64,000 bases of DNA from Alteribacillus sp041949975 (GTDB lineage: Bacteria; Bacillota; Bacilli; Bacillales; Marinococcaceae): positions 1-64,000 of the forward strand of contig NZ_JBHFQG010000011.1 of the NCBI RefSeq assembly GCF_041949975.1. The letters run 5' to 3'. Below, piece after piece: positions 51,921 through 61,155 of this stretch. Within the stretch, counting starts at the first letter, position 1. Every line of letters begins with the position of its first letter. The position numbers were made by a program, and so were the translations under genes. The notes under the pieces were generated by a model that saw only the letters and a list, made by a program, of their open reading frames with translations, had not been told where the DNA came from and did not search any database.

Positions 51921-53300
51921 GTGAAACCAAGAATTGTGATTGCCGGCACAGGAAGCGGTGCGGGGAAGACAACCATTTCTATTGGGTTAATGGCAGCGTT
52001 AAAAAAGCTGGGACTATGTGTTCAAGGGTTTAAGTGCGGACCGGATTACATTGATCCAAGCTATCATACTGCTGTTACAAATAGACCTTCACGAAACCTA
52101 GACAGCTGGATGCTAGAAAAAGAAATGATGAAGAGTGTTTTTCAACAGGGCAGCAAGGACGCAGACATTTCGGTGATTGAAGGAGTCATGGGAATGTATG
52201 ACGGTAAAAGTCCGGAATCTGATATGGGAAGCACCGCCGAAATTAGTAAATTGCTGCAAGCTCCCGTTATTTTAGTTGTCAACATTGGAGCTATGGCCCG
52301 CAGCGCTGCGGCTATTGTAAAGGGATTTCAGCTGTTATCACCGGAAGTAAATATTGGCGGTGTTATTGTCAATCAAGCAGGAAGTGAGGGGCACGCCAGG
52401 CTTTGTCAAAAAGCAATTGAAAAAGAATGCGGTATTCCAGTGGTAGGCTATTTAAAAAAGGGAGATGTGCCCGCAATTCCAGAGCGTCACCTTGGACTGA
52501 TCCCTGCAATTGAGCGCGGAGAACTGGATCACTTTTTTGAACAACTTGGAAAAATAGTGGAAACACAGGTTGATTTAAACAAAATACAGGAAATTGCAGG
52601 CTTGGCACCAGAGTTATCGACTTGTCCAATCCAGCAAGAAAAAGCGGATAAAAAAGCAAACATTGCAGTTGCGTATGATGCAGCGTTTAACTTTTATTAC
52701 CCAGAAAACCTGGAGCTGTTGGAAGCTAACGGGGCGGATCTATTATACTTCAGCCCATTAGCCGGAGAACCATTGCCTGAAAACAGTCATGCACTCTATA
52801 TTGGCGGTGGTTTTCCTGAAGAGTTTGCCAAACAGCTGGCTTCCCGCGAAGGTGTCAAAGAATCGATTCGAAATGCTGGTAACGAGGGCCTGCCAATCTA
52901 TGCGGAGTGCGGGGGATACATGTATTTGTCAGAAGAACTTATTACAACAGATGGAAACAAACATCCCATGCTGGGCATGATTCCCGCGATTGTTGAAATG
53001 AAAAATAAGCTAGCATCGTTAGGGTACAGGGAGGTTACTGCTTTAAAAAACACGACCATTTTAAAAGCTGGAGATACAGCTAAAGGACATGAATTTCATT
53101 ATTCGGTATCAACCCCCCAGGGTAAGTGGGAGGATGCTTACCGCATTAAAGCACTGAGAAAATCCGCCCAGGAAGGTTTCATTCAAAACAACATTACAGC
53201 AGGATATACGCACATTCACTTTGGGTCTAATCCTTCCATTACTAAACGTTTTGTCGAGTGTGCAGCAGAATGGAAAGAGGCTCAGGAGGAAGTGAAATGA
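51921..53300 (+). CDS. cbiA: Cobyrinate a,c-diamide synthase
   Basis: The product has 459 residues. The N-terminal P-loop AGTGSGAGKTTISIGLM amidoligase domain is followed by FKCGPDYIDPSYHT and GVMGMYDGKSPESDMGSTAE. The C-terminal glutaminase has YIGGGFPEEFAKQL and YAECGGYMYLSEEL (nucleophile Cys) and a final GYTHIHFGSNP. It amidates the a and c side chains with glutamine and ATP. It is 17 bp after cbiG and overlaps cobA by four bases. Confidence 0.93.
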   Translation: MKPRIVIAGTGSGAGKTTISIGLMAALKKLGLCVQGFKCGPDYIDPSYHTAVTNRPSRNLDSWMLEKEMMKSVFQQGSKDADISVIEGVMGMYDGKSPESDMGSTAEISKLLQAPVILVVNIGAMARSAAAIVKGFQLLSPEVNIGGVIVNQAGSEGHARLCQKAIEKECGIPVVGYLKKGDVPAIPERHLGLIPAIERGELDHFFEQLGKIVETQVDLNKIQEIAGLAPELSTCPIQQEKADKKANIAVAYDAAFNFYYPENLELLEANGADLLYFSPLAGEPLPENSHALYIGGGFPEEFAKQLASREGVKESIRNAGNEGLPIYAECGGYMYLSEELITTDGNKHPMLGMIPAIVEMKNKLASLGYREVTALKNTTILKAGDTAKGHEFHYSVSTPQGKWEDAYRIKALRKSAQEGFIQNNITAGYTHIHFGSNPSITKRFVECAAEWKEAQEEVK

Positions 53301-54088
53301 GCAGAGGATACGTTTATTTAACAGGAGCTGGACCTGGCGATCCTAAGCTGCTTACCATAAAAGCAGTAGAAACCCTTCGTGCAGCTGATGTTGTGGTGTA
53401 TGACAGACTAGTAAACCAGGAAACTTTGAAAGAGGTTAAACCAGAAGCGGAGCTGATTTATTGCGGCAAACTGCCAAAAAACCATACACTGCGCCAAGAG
53501 CAAATCAATACTGTACTAAGTGAAAAAGCTTTAGAAGGAAAAGTAGTCACCCGTTTAAAAGGAGGAGATCCTTTTGTATATGGGCGTGGAGGAGAAGAGG
53601 CAGTTTATTTGGCATCTTTAAATATTCCTTTTGAAGTCATTCCCGGCATCAGTTCGGGTATAGCAGTACCAGCTTATGCCGGTATTCCAGTGACTCATCG
53701 TGCTTTTGGCGGCACATTAGCCATGGTGACCGGCCATTTACCTAACGAAAGAGAAACAGAGCAATGGAGTGCTCTTGCATTAGGAATAGACACGCTCGTA
53801 TTTTACATGGGCATGAATCAGCTTGAAACGATTTCTTTCCGGTTAATAGAGGGAGGAAAATCAGCCGATACTCCTGCTGCAGCAGTGGAATGGGGAACAA
53901 CAAGCAGACAGCGCACGGTGACAGCTTCTCTAAAGTCTCTTCCCTTCGAAGTAAACAAAGCAAAACTCAGCAACCCAGCTATTATTATTGTGGGAGAAGT
54001 GGTACGTCTTCGCGATAATATAAACTGGTTTACAGGAGAAGCAGGGAGCGTTTCTGCTCTGTCTGCTTTTGTGAACGATGAAGTATAA
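53297..54088 (+). CDS. cobA: Uroporphyrinogen-III C-methyltransferase
   Basis: This 263-residue SUMT makes precorrin-2 from uroporphyrinogen III, the entry to B12 and sirohaem. It shows VYLTGAGPGDPKLLTIKAVE, VVYDRLVNQE, RLKGGDPFVYGRGGEEA and VIPGISSGIAVPAYAGIPVTH. There is no fused HemD or sirohaem synthase domain. The ATG at 53297 follows AGGAGG. It overlaps the permease gene by 11 bp. Confidence 0.93.
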   Translation: MSRGYVYLTGAGPGDPKLLTIKAVETLRAADVVVYDRLVNQETLKEVKPEAELIYCGKLPKNHTLRQEQINTVLSEKALEGKVVTRLKGGDPFVYGRGGEEAVYLASLNIPFEVIPGISSGIAVPAYAGIPVTHRAFGGTLAMVTGHLPNERETEQWSALALGIDTLVFYMGMNQLETISFRLIEGGKSADTPAAAVEWGTTSRQRTVTASLKSLPFEVNKAKLSNPAIIIVGEVVRLRDNINWFTGEAGSVSALSAFVNDEV

Positions 54089-55118
54089 AAATAAAAATAA
54101 ATTATCCAAACCTTTTTTATTTGCAGGATTGATAGCGTTATTGCTACTTTCTATTATTTCATCATTGATGCTAGGTTCGGCTTCCATTCCGGCAAGAGAT
54201 GTGCTTGATGTGTTATGGAGGGCAGCACAGGGATATGGTTCAGCTGATATGTCAGCGTATGATCATATTATCTGGAGTTTACGTGTTCCTAGAACTATAT
54301 TAGCTCTAACTGTAGGAGCAGGGCTTGCAATAGTTGGTGTAGCTATTCAGGCTCTTGTGAAAAATCCGCTCGCCGACCCTTACATATTAGGTGTATCTTC
54401 CGGAGCTTCGGTTGGAGCGACGCTCGTTATATTAGCTGGAGCCTTTTCCTTTTTTGGAACGTACGCTGTTTCTGCTGCTGCCTTTTTAGGAGCTCTTCTT
54501 ACGGTTATAACCGTTTATGTTTTAGCTCAAAGTCGTTTTCGATTGTCTGTTTCAAGACTTTTGTTGTCTGGAGTAGCTGTTTCGATGATGCTGAGCGCTT
54601 TAACGAGCTTTCTCGTTATGATGAATCCGCGGGAAGAAGGGATTCAAACGGCGCTTTACTGGATGCTTGGCAGCTTAGCAGGTGCCAATTTTAATCATGT
54701 ATGGATGCCAGTAGGAATTGTAGTTTTCGGCTACTTCTGTCTGCATTACTCCTTTCGATCGTTAAATGTACTTGTAACAGGTGACGAAACGGCGCAGTCA
54801 TTAGGATTAACAATAGAAACGTTTAAAACGCTGATCATAATCATTACAGCTTTGATTACTGGAGTATTGGTGGCGTTCAGCGGTGCGATTGGTTTCGTTG
54901 GTTTGATGATACCTCATATGGCACGCATGATTGTTGGCGCAAATCATCGTGTGCTGCTGCCGGTAAGTGCAATGCTCGGTGCAGTATTTATGGTATTCGC
55001 AGATATTACCGCCCGTTTAGCCGTGGCACCAGAAGAGCTTCCCGTTGGTATAGTGACAGCTATTTGCGGGGGACCATTTTTTATATGGCTGCTGCGTAGA
55101 AGTAATTATGTAGTCTAG
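54078..55118 (+). CDS. FecCD/BtuC-family ABC transporter permease
   Basis: This 346-residue protein has about ten TM helices. Marks are MLGSASIPARDVLDVLW, LRVPRTILALTVGAGLAIVG, NPLADPYILGVSSGASVGAT, GAIGFVGLMIPHMARMIVG and a C-terminal GGPFFIWLLRR. It belongs to permeases for cobalamin, haem and siderophores. The location inside the B12 operon and the overlap with cobA point to cobalamin or cobinamide import. No ATPase gene is adjacent. Confidence 0.88.
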   Translation: MKYKNKNKLSKPFLFAGLIALLLLSIISSLMLGSASIPARDVLDVLWRAAQGYGSADMSAYDHIIWSLRVPRTILALTVGAGLAIVGVAIQALVKNPLADPYILGVSSGASVGATLVILAGAFSFFGTYAVSAAAFLGALLTVITVYVLAQSRFRLSVSRLLLSGVAVSMMLSALTSFLVMMNPREEGIQTALYWMLGSLAGANFNHVWMPVGIVVFGYFCLHYSFRSLNVLVTGDETAQSLGLTIETFKTLIIIITALITGVLVAFSGAIGFVGLMIPHMARMIVGANHRVLLPVSAMLGAVFMVFADITARLAVAPEELPVGIVTAICGGPFFIWLLRRSNYVV

Positions 55119-55129
55119 GAGGGGAATTA

Positions 55130-56065
55130 TTGAGAAAAGCTGGATTTTTACTTACATTGTTTATCTTGGCATCCTGTCAGGCGGAAGGGGAAAAACCAAC
55201 AGCAAGCGATAATGAAGAGATAAAAGTATTAAATGGGGAGAAAGAAATTATCCTGGAGGAGCCGCCGGATCGTGCCATTTCACTCAATCAGCATGTAACA
55301 GAAATAATGCTGGCCTTGGGGTTAGAGGATCGGATGGTTGGTACTGCTTATTTGGATGACTCCATTCATCCCGATCTAAAAACGGCATATGAAAGTATAC
55401 CGGTTCTTTCTGACCAATATCCTTCTCAAGAAATTATATTTGCAGAAGAACCCGACTTTATTTATGGAGGATGGGAAAGCGCATTTCAGGATGAAGCAGC
55501 AGGCAGCAGAGAAAGGCTTGAAGAATATGGAATTGACTCCTATCTCCATGAGTCATCAAATATGGTAAATCCGCAGCTTCAGGATGTTTTTCAAGATATC
55601 AAAAACATAGGTGAAATATTTCAAGAAGAAGAAGCGGCTGAAGAACTAACAGAAAAAATACATTCGGAGATACAAGATATACAGGATAACATTCCAAAAC
55701 AGGAAGAAACAAAACGAGTGTTTGTATACGACAGCGGAGATTCCTCCCCTACCACAGCGGGGCAGAATTTCTTGAACACAATAATTGAAATGGGAAGAGC
55801 CGATAATATTTTTGGTGATTTGGAAAAAGGTTGGGGCACAGTGAGCTGGGAAGAAGTCGCCGAAGCAGATCCTGACGAAATTATAATTATCGATTACGGA
55901 GACACAAGCGCTGAAGATAAAATATCATTTCTTAAAAGTCATTCGGTGATGAAAGAACTAAAAGCTGTGCAAAATGAGCAGTTTACGGTAATTCCGCTGT
56001 CTGAAGCATCGGAAGGGATTCGAGCACCCGATGCGTTGGAAAAGATTGTAGACGGTATTTACTAA
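55130..56065 (+). CDS. BtuF-like substrate-binding lipoprotein
   Basis: The product has 311 residues. The signal peptide ends in the lipobox LASC (Cys about residue 16). The mature domain has the class III binding-protein pattern PPDRAISLNQHVTEIMLALG, FAEEPDFIYGGWE, a long linker helix and SPTTAGQNFLNTIIEMGRAD. Cobalamin or cobinamide is the likely ligand from context. The TTG start follows AGGAGGGG. Confidence 0.85.
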   Translation: MRKAGFLLTLFILASCQAEGEKPTASDNEEIKVLNGEKEIILEEPPDRAISLNQHVTEIMLALGLEDRMVGTAYLDDSIHPDLKTAYESIPVLSDQYPSQEIIFAEEPDFIYGGWESAFQDEAAGSRERLEEYGIDSYLHESSNMVNPQLQDVFQDIKNIGEIFQEEEAAEELTEKIHSEIQDIQDNIPKQEETKRVFVYDSGDSSPTTAGQNFLNTIIEMGRADNIFGDLEKGWGTVSWEEVAEADPDEIIIIDYGDTSAEDKISFLKSHSVMKELKAVQNEQFTVIPLSEASEGIRAPDALEKIVDGIY

Positions 56066-56112
56066 CTCAAAAAATATTTTGTGTATTGTATAATATAAAT
56101 AAGGAGAGAGTA

Positions 56113-56811
56113 TTGTTGGAGTTCATTTCATTTGCCTTTCTAGCCGTTTTTATAGGAATGAAACACGGAATGGATGGTGACCATGTTGCAGCTATTGCAG
56201 ATATGGTTGGAACAGAGAATAAACGAAAGAAACAGGTATCATTAGGGGTAATGTATGCTTTTGGCCATGGATTAATTGTACTTTTTATCGGTTTAGTAAC
56301 AATTATTTTTGGAGCAAACCTTCCTTCCAAAGCTCAAATGTTTATAGAAATGATGGTAAGTTTTACGCTTATTCTTTTAGGTGGCATGATCCTGTATTCC
56401 ATCTTCCAACAGAAAAAAGACTTTGAATATAAAAGCAGAATAAAAATGGTGTCTGAATTTGCATTAAAGTATATTAATAAAAGTAAGGATGCTAATTTGA
56501 ATGTAACCCCCATTGGTGCTGGTATTGTGGGAGCTTTTGTCATAGGGATTATTCATGGAATTGGAGTGGAGAGTCCCACTCAATTAGCCATTATTACGAA
56601 TGCTGCTGGGATTAATAATTTAACAGCTGCTTTACTGCAGCTTACCCTTTTTGTATCAGGTCTTCTCATCTCGACTATTCTGATTACTTTTCTGCTTTCG
56701 TGGGGTTTTATAAAAGCATCTCTTAAGAAAAAAATATATATTATTCTTGGTTCTGTAACGGGAATTTATAGCATTAGTTTAGGGATGTGGATGGCTGTAG
56801 AGCTGCTGTAA
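56113..56811 (+). CDS. NiCoT-like nickel/cobalt transporter
   Basis: This protein of about 232 residues has six or so TM helices. The first helix holds the metal motif MKHGMDGDHVAAIADM (H-x4-D-H), and the second contains FGHGLIVLF. GIIHGIGVESPTQL lies later. This fits the HoxN/NixA/NicO-related group of Ni/Co permeases. The position in a B12 operon points to cobalt import for CbiX. Start TTG at 56113 (six bases after AAGGAG) or TTG at 56116. Confidence 0.82.
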   Translation: MLEFISFAFLAVFIGMKHGMDGDHVAAIADMVGTENKRKKQVSLGVMYAFGHGLIVLFIGLVTIIFGANLPSKAQMFIEMMVSFTLILLGGMILYSIFQQKKDFEYKSRIKMVSEFALKYINKSKDANLNVTPIGAGIVGAFVIGIIHGIGVESPTQLAIITNAAGINNLTAALLQLTLFVSGLLISTILITFLLSWGFIKASLKKKIYIILGSVTGIYSISLGMWMAVELL

Positions 56812-56831
56812 GGACCTTAAGGAGTGAAAAA

Positions 56832-57485
56832 ATGACATTTTTAAACGAGAAAGAAAAACAAACTGTTTACAAAACGATATTGAATAGAAGAGATGTTAGA
56901 AGCTTTCTTCCAAAACCTGTCCCATCTGACGCCATTGACAGGATATTGGAGGCTGCCCACCATGCCCCTTCTGTTGGATTTATGCAGCCTTGGAATTTTA
57001 TTCTAGTCTCTTCGTATGAAGTCAAAGAGCGATTAGCATGGGCGGCTGAAAAAGAGAGAAAAGCTTTAGCAATACACTATGAAGGAGAAAAAGAGACAAA
57101 GTTTCTCCGTTTAAAAGTTGAAGGATTAAAAGAAGCTCCATTAACGATTTGCGTCACGTGTGATCCGACAAAAGGCGGGGCTCATGTGTTAGGCCGCAAT
57201 TCCATCCCCGAAACGGATATGCTCTCTACAGCATGCGCTATTCAAAATATGTGGTTAGCCTCTTTTGCTGAAGGACTGGCCCTGGGCTGGGTTAGTTTTT
57301 ATAAAAAAGAAGATATACGTAATATATTGAAAATACCGCCGCATATTGAGCCTGTTGCGCTCCTTTCCATTGGGTATACGGATAAATATCCAGAGAAACC
57401 TATTTTAGAATCTGTAAATTGGGAGAAAAGACAATCTTTAAAAGATAGGATTTCTCATAACGAATGGAAAGATTCATCCAATTAA
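56832..57485 (+). CDS. bluB: 5,6-dimethylbenzimidazole synthase BluB
   Basis: The product has 217 residues and is nitroreductase-like: LNRRDVRSFLPKPVPSDAID, AAHHAPSVGFMQPWNFILV and the BluB-type GRNSIPETDMLSTACAIQNMW segment, with GLALGWVSFY. BluB converts FMNH2 and oxygen to the lower ligand DMB. The ATG at 56832 follows TAAGGAG. Its oxygen need contrasts with the oxygen-independent ring pathway upstream. It is the last clear B12 gene, followed by a terminator. Confidence 0.9.
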   Translation: MTFLNEKEKQTVYKTILNRRDVRSFLPKPVPSDAIDRILEAAHHAPSVGFMQPWNFILVSSYEVKERLAWAAEKERKALAIHYEGEKETKFLRLKVEGLKEAPLTICVTCDPTKGGAHVLGRNSIPETDMLSTACAIQNMWLASFAEGLALGWVSFYKKEDIRNILKIPPHIEPVALLSIGYTDKYPEKPILESVNWEKRQSLKDRISHNEWKDSSN

Positions 57486-57490
57486 AATAA

Positions 57491-57537
57491 AAACCGTGTG
57501 CTGAATATGTCTGCACATGGTTTTTTTGCAGGAATTG
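57491..57537 (+). terminator. Terminator of the cobalamin operon
   Basis: AAACCGTGTGC (57491-57501) pairs with GCACATGGTTT (57523-57533, one G-U), then T residues. Confidence 0.8.
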
Positions 57538-57662
57538 CGATATATGTTATTGAATGTCATGGTAAAGGTATCGTACATAATACGGCGGCTCTTGAAATCA
57601 GAACGTTATATGTATGAAAAGCAAATGGTCTGAAGGATTAAAAAAATATCAGGGAGGTTATT

Positions 57663-58661
57663 ATGAAAGCAGTAGTGCATGAAAGTCAAACGGGTATGAA
57701 TGGACTTCACTTTCGCAGCGTGGAAGAAAAAGCTCCAGGTGAAAATGAAGTGAAAGTAAAATTAAAAACCGCTGGATTAAACCATCGTGATTTATTTCTG
57801 CTTGATAGGCATAAACCAACAGAACCTCCAGTAATTTTAGGTTCTGATGGAGCTGGCACTATTGAAGCGGCTGGAGAAAGGGTAGAGAAAGTAAAAATTG
57901 GCGATAATGTTATGATTAATCCGTCCCTAGGGTGGGAAGAAAACAGCGATGCACCGCCTCAGGGATTTAACGTACTTGGTTATCCAGAGCACGGGACTTT
58001 TGCTGAGTATATAATTATCCCTGCAGAGAATGTCGAAGTTAAACCTGACTATTTATCATGGGAAGAAGCAGGAGTATTATCTTTGGCAGCTCTGACAGCT
58101 TATCGGGCATTATTTACAAGGGGCCGACTACGCCCTGGCATGACTGTACTAATTCCAGGGATCGGAAGCGGAGTAGCAACTTTTTTATTGCAATTTGCGA
58201 AAGCGGCTGGAGCAACGGTTTATGTAACGTCCCGTTCAAAGGAAAAATGTAAAAGAGCAATGGAGATGGGAGCAGAAAAGGCAATTGATAGTAACGAAGA
58301 CTGGAACAAGGAATTAAATAAAGAAAAAGCAGATCTTGTTATTGAATGTGTAGGCGCTGCCACGTTTCAAAAGTCTTTAAAGCAGGTACGGCTGGGAGGG
58401 ACAATTGTTACCTTTGGGGCTTCTGCAGGTGATATCGTGGAAATTGATATTCGAAAATTCTTTTACGGCCAATATAATCTGCTCGGAACTACATTGGGAA
58501 GTGCTGAAGAATATAGAGAAATGTTGAGATTTATTGAACGCAACCAGATTAAACCAATAATGGATCATGTATATCCTCTTGAACAATACGAAGAAGCCTT
58601 TCAAAGAATGGAAAAAGGGGAGCAGCTTGGAAAAATAGGTTTTATTCTAAATAACCAATAA
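57663..58661 (+). CDS. Zinc-independent-looking MDR alcohol dehydrogenase / quinone oxidoreductase
   Basis: This 332-residue medium-chain dehydrogenase/reductase has NHRDLFLLDRHK, LGSDGAGTIEAAGERVEKVK, PGIGSGVATFLLQFAKAAGA for NAD(P)H and a C-terminal HVYPLEQYEEAFQRMEKGEQ. The structural-zinc Cys cluster of classical ADHs is absent (the loop reads NPSLGWEENSDAPPQGF), so a reductase role with NADPH is likely. The substrate is unknown. The ATG follows GGGAGG. It is monocistronic. Confidence 0.85.
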   Translation: MKAVVHESQTGMNGLHFRSVEEKAPGENEVKVKLKTAGLNHRDLFLLDRHKPTEPPVILGSDGAGTIEAAGERVEKVKIGDNVMINPSLGWEENSDAPPQGFNVLGYPEHGTFAEYIIIPAENVEVKPDYLSWEEAGVLSLAALTAYRALFTRGRLRPGMTVLIPGIGSGVATFLLQFAKAAGATVYVTSRSKEKCKRAMEMGAEKAIDSNEDWNKELNKEKADLVIECVGAATFQKSLKQVRLGGTIVTFGASAGDIVEIDIRKFFYGQYNLLGTTLGSAEEYREMLRFIERNQIKPIMDHVYPLEQYEEAFQRMEKGEQLGKIGFILNNQ

Positions 58662-58738
58662 TATTGCCTTCTTAAGGTTGCAGAAATTGGGTGTTTGCAT
58701 ATGGTGTGGTTGAAAGCATTTTTGCAGGAGGTAAGAAG

Positions 58739-59104
58739 ATGTACAACTTTCACCAGCAGCCATTTGACCAACCTGAGATTCACTCATTAAATAATGAACA
58801 TCGTAATTCACATCATATGCATGAGATGTGCCAGCAGTACCTTTTATACATGGTTCAGCTTCAAACATCAGATGGCCAAATGCACGAAGGTATTATTGAA
58901 GATGTAGATAATGAAGGAGTTACTCTTTTAATGCCGGACAGTGATATGGAAAATCAGTCTCTTGCTCATCAACGCCAGTTTTGGGGCGGACCTGGTTACG
59001 GTCCGTGGTATGGTTATGGTTATCCCCGTCGTTTTCGAAGATTTAGACGTTTCAGGTTTCCATTTTTTCACTTAAGATATATTGGCTTCCCATTCTTTTA
59101 TTAA
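58739..59104 (+). CDS. Small protein with LSM-like core and Arg/aromatic tail
   Basis: The product has 121 residues. A Gln/His/Asn-rich N-terminus is followed by a small beta-rich part (YLLYMVQLQTSDGQMHEGII then EDVDNEGVTLLMPD) resembling an LSM/SH3-like fold. The tail is Gly/Tyr-rich (GPWYGYGYPRRF) and then alternates Arg with Phe (RRFRRFRRFRFPFF). Similar proteins occur in Bacillaceae, sometimes under misleading names. It could be a spore-surface or nucleic-acid-binding protein. The ATG follows GCAGGAGGT. Confidence 0.7.
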   Translation: MYNFHQQPFDQPEIHSLNNEHRNSHHMHEMCQQYLLYMVQLQTSDGQMHEGIIEDVDNEGVTLLMPDSDMENQSLAHQRQFWGGPGYGPWYGYGYPRRFRRFRRFRFPFFHLRYIGFPFFY

Positions 59105-59135
59105 TATATAATCTATAGCACTTGCAGGACTTTTT

Positions 59136-59163
59136 AGAGAGAAGGATATTTATTTCCTTCTCT
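59136..59163 (+). terminator. Terminator-like hairpin
   Basis: AGAGAAGGA (59138-59146) pairs with TCCTTCTCT (59155-59163), with a short T run after. The remaining 59164-59383 is AT-rich leader without a visible gene. Confidence 0.6.
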
Positions 59164-59383
59164 TGTTTCGTTGTGGCGTGAACGAATCAAACCTACAAAG
59201 ACATTCCCCATGAGGCTTGCCATGCAGCTAAATTTAATTAATAAAAATTAAGTCGAAAAAAATTTTCATCAAAAACAATTTTCTACAAAATTTTAAATCA
59301 TTTTGCTGTATGATAGTCAATGTGCGTTAAAACAACTAAGAATCTACCAATCTAATATAAATATTTAAAACAGGATAGAGGAG

Positions 59384-59587
59384 ATGGAAACGATTTTTAG
59401 GAAATGGGTTTTACTGAGTAAGATTACGTGGAAGAGAAAAGAAATGCATCGGAAAGCAAATCATTTTGGATTGACAGACCAGAGAACCGTAACTTGCAGT
59501 CAGGAGCTGGATAGCTTACTGAATGTATATCAAGGCATTCAGCCAAAGTCCAGGAGGAGCTTGTTGAGTGTAATTAGAGAATTTTAA
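59384..59587 (+). CDS. Spo0E-family aspartyl-phosphate phosphatase
   Basis: The product has 67 residues and contains the family motif SQELDSLLNVYQ preceded by MHRKANHFGLTDQRTVTC, the two-helix layout of Spo0E/YisI/YnzD proteins. These remove phosphate from Spo0A-P and restrain sporulation. The N-terminal 20 residues are longer than usual, so translation may start later. A terminator follows directly. Confidence 0.85.
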   Translation: METIFRKWVLLSKITWKRKEMHRKANHFGLTDQRTVTCSQELDSLLNVYQGIQPKSRRSLLSVIREF

Positions 59588-59598
59588 GGGATACCTAT

Positions 59599-59633
59599 AA
59601 CCACTGTTCCGACATTTGGAGTAGTGGTTTTTT
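59599..59633 (+). terminator. Terminator of the Spo0E-like gene
   Basis: AACCACT (59599-59605) pairs with AGTGGTT (59623-59629), then TTTTTT. Confidence 0.75.
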
Positions 59634-59710
59634 ATTGAAAAACAACATCATATTATAGTTTGTTGTGTCATGAAATGGTATAGAATGAAAAAAATGTAAA
59701 GGAGGAATAA

Positions 59711-60300
59711 ATGGAGATGTATCATAAGTCATCGATGGAGGGAATATGATCTGCTTCTCAACGAATAATGACTGTCGAAGGTATTGGAAATGTTTCAAGA
59801 GAGCCGACTACAGCAAACGTACAGATTGGGGTGGTGACAGAAAGCAGAGAATTGACTAATGCCTAGCAGCCATCGTGATGAACCAGGTTATTGCTTCTTT
59901 ATAGAAGAAGGGATAAAAGAAGAAAACATTTATGTGGATGGGAAACAGGAATTTAGAGAATTTCAAGTGTCTCATATGATTAACGTGACGATAGATAACC
60001 TGGATGAAACAGGCGGTATTATTGACATTGCAATCCAGAATAAGGCAAATCGAGTATCTAACGTTCATTTTTCATTAGATAAAAAATCATACTATTACCA
60101 GCAGGCTTTTCACCTTTCTTTAGAGGATGCTCTTACTAAAGCGCTAACCATTGCTGACACCATGAAGCTGCAACTTGATTCTTCCCCCATTCACATCGAA
60201 GAACAGCCTGTTCCGGTTGATTCTTATCATGCGTTTTCTGTAACTGCACTACCAATTGAAGCTGGTCAGCTGAGGATCACTGCTCGGTAGAAGTACAATT
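59711..60300 (+). pseudogene. SIMPL-domain (DUF541) protein, decayed
   Basis: A strong AAAGGAGG site precedes an ATG at 59711, but the frame meets a TGA within 13 codons. The SIMPL start RIMTVEGIGNVSREPTTANV continues to about 59860, then the frame shifts; IEEGIKEENIYVDGKQEF, FQVSHMINVTIDN, GIIDIAIQNKANRVSNVHF and a C-terminal EAGQLRITAR follow. The final strand (VEVQF) is again out of frame. Several internal segments are missing. The intact family are periplasmic or surface proteins of unclear role. Confidence 0.82.
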
Positions 60301-60309
60301 TCTATTTAT

Positions 60310-60764
60310 TCTTAAGTCTCAAAGTGCGTTGAATTTTAATAAAATATTCACATATATAGAAGTAATCGTAAATCCTGTTAAATAGATAAGAGGAGGTAAA
60401 GAATATATTCCACTCCCCATAATAATGAACTCTGTTAAGTAACACAGCTACATATTCTATACTTGTCATAACTAAAACGAAAATAACAAGCAGCTGTTTT
60501 GTTTATTATTTTTTTTAATTTAAGATAGACGAAAAGGCTGCAGATAAAGGGGAAGTATCCTAGATTAAAGGGAAGAGCAGAAAAGGAAGGATTGTCATGA
60601 AAGAGGGCTACCAGCCAAAAAATATCAAACCCCCAGTCATTTGAAATAAAGGCAATAGAGATGCCTAAAGGATACAACAGAATTATTACTTTAGGATATT
60701 TTTTATATAAAAAGAAAGAAAAAATCCACGGAATAATCATCCCAGCTATTACATTAATAAGCAT
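60310..60764 (-). pseudogene. CBO0543-type membrane protein, probably frameshifted
   Basis: Residues 1-85 (INVIAGMIIPWIFSFFLYKK, VIILLYPLGISIAFISNDWG, FSALPFNLGYFPFICSLFVY) fit the CBO0543 family of small integral membrane proteins. The frame then drifts into an untypical tail and stops at 60435, whereas another frame downstream still encodes NRVHYYGEWNIFFTSSY, as expected near the family C-terminus. A single shift near 60470-60490 explains both. The product, if made, is truncated. Confidence 0.7.
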
Positions 60765-61155
60765 TTTTTCTCCCTCCCCTTGAATTTTTCTTAGTATGCT
60801 CGTTCTCCATTTGGTTTATTGTTTTTAGAAGGATTTCGGAAAGATTTTCCTAGAAGAAAGAATAGTAAAGTATATCTATGATAAAGGTATATTAAAAAGT
60901 GGTACTCTTTTTTTAATCAAACACCAAAAATATCAATATTTCGCCATAAAAAGCTAGTACTTAAAAAATTAAAAAGGAGATGTTTTATAATTGATGTCCT
61001 TTGTTTATGTATTTTGTGATTGACCTCTCCTTATATAAATGTTTGCGTTCGATCCATCCGTATATCGCTGTCCATGTGATAAACCATTTTTAAGGAAGAA
61101 GGATAGCAGTAAAACGTATGGGGAAAAATAGGGTACGAAAGGGGGAAGCAGGGCT
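60765..61155. other. Intergenic spacer before the K+ channel gene
   Basis: AT-rich sequence of about 390 bp with the promoter presumably inside. I see no ORF of merit, repeat, or structured RNA. Confidence 0.5.
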
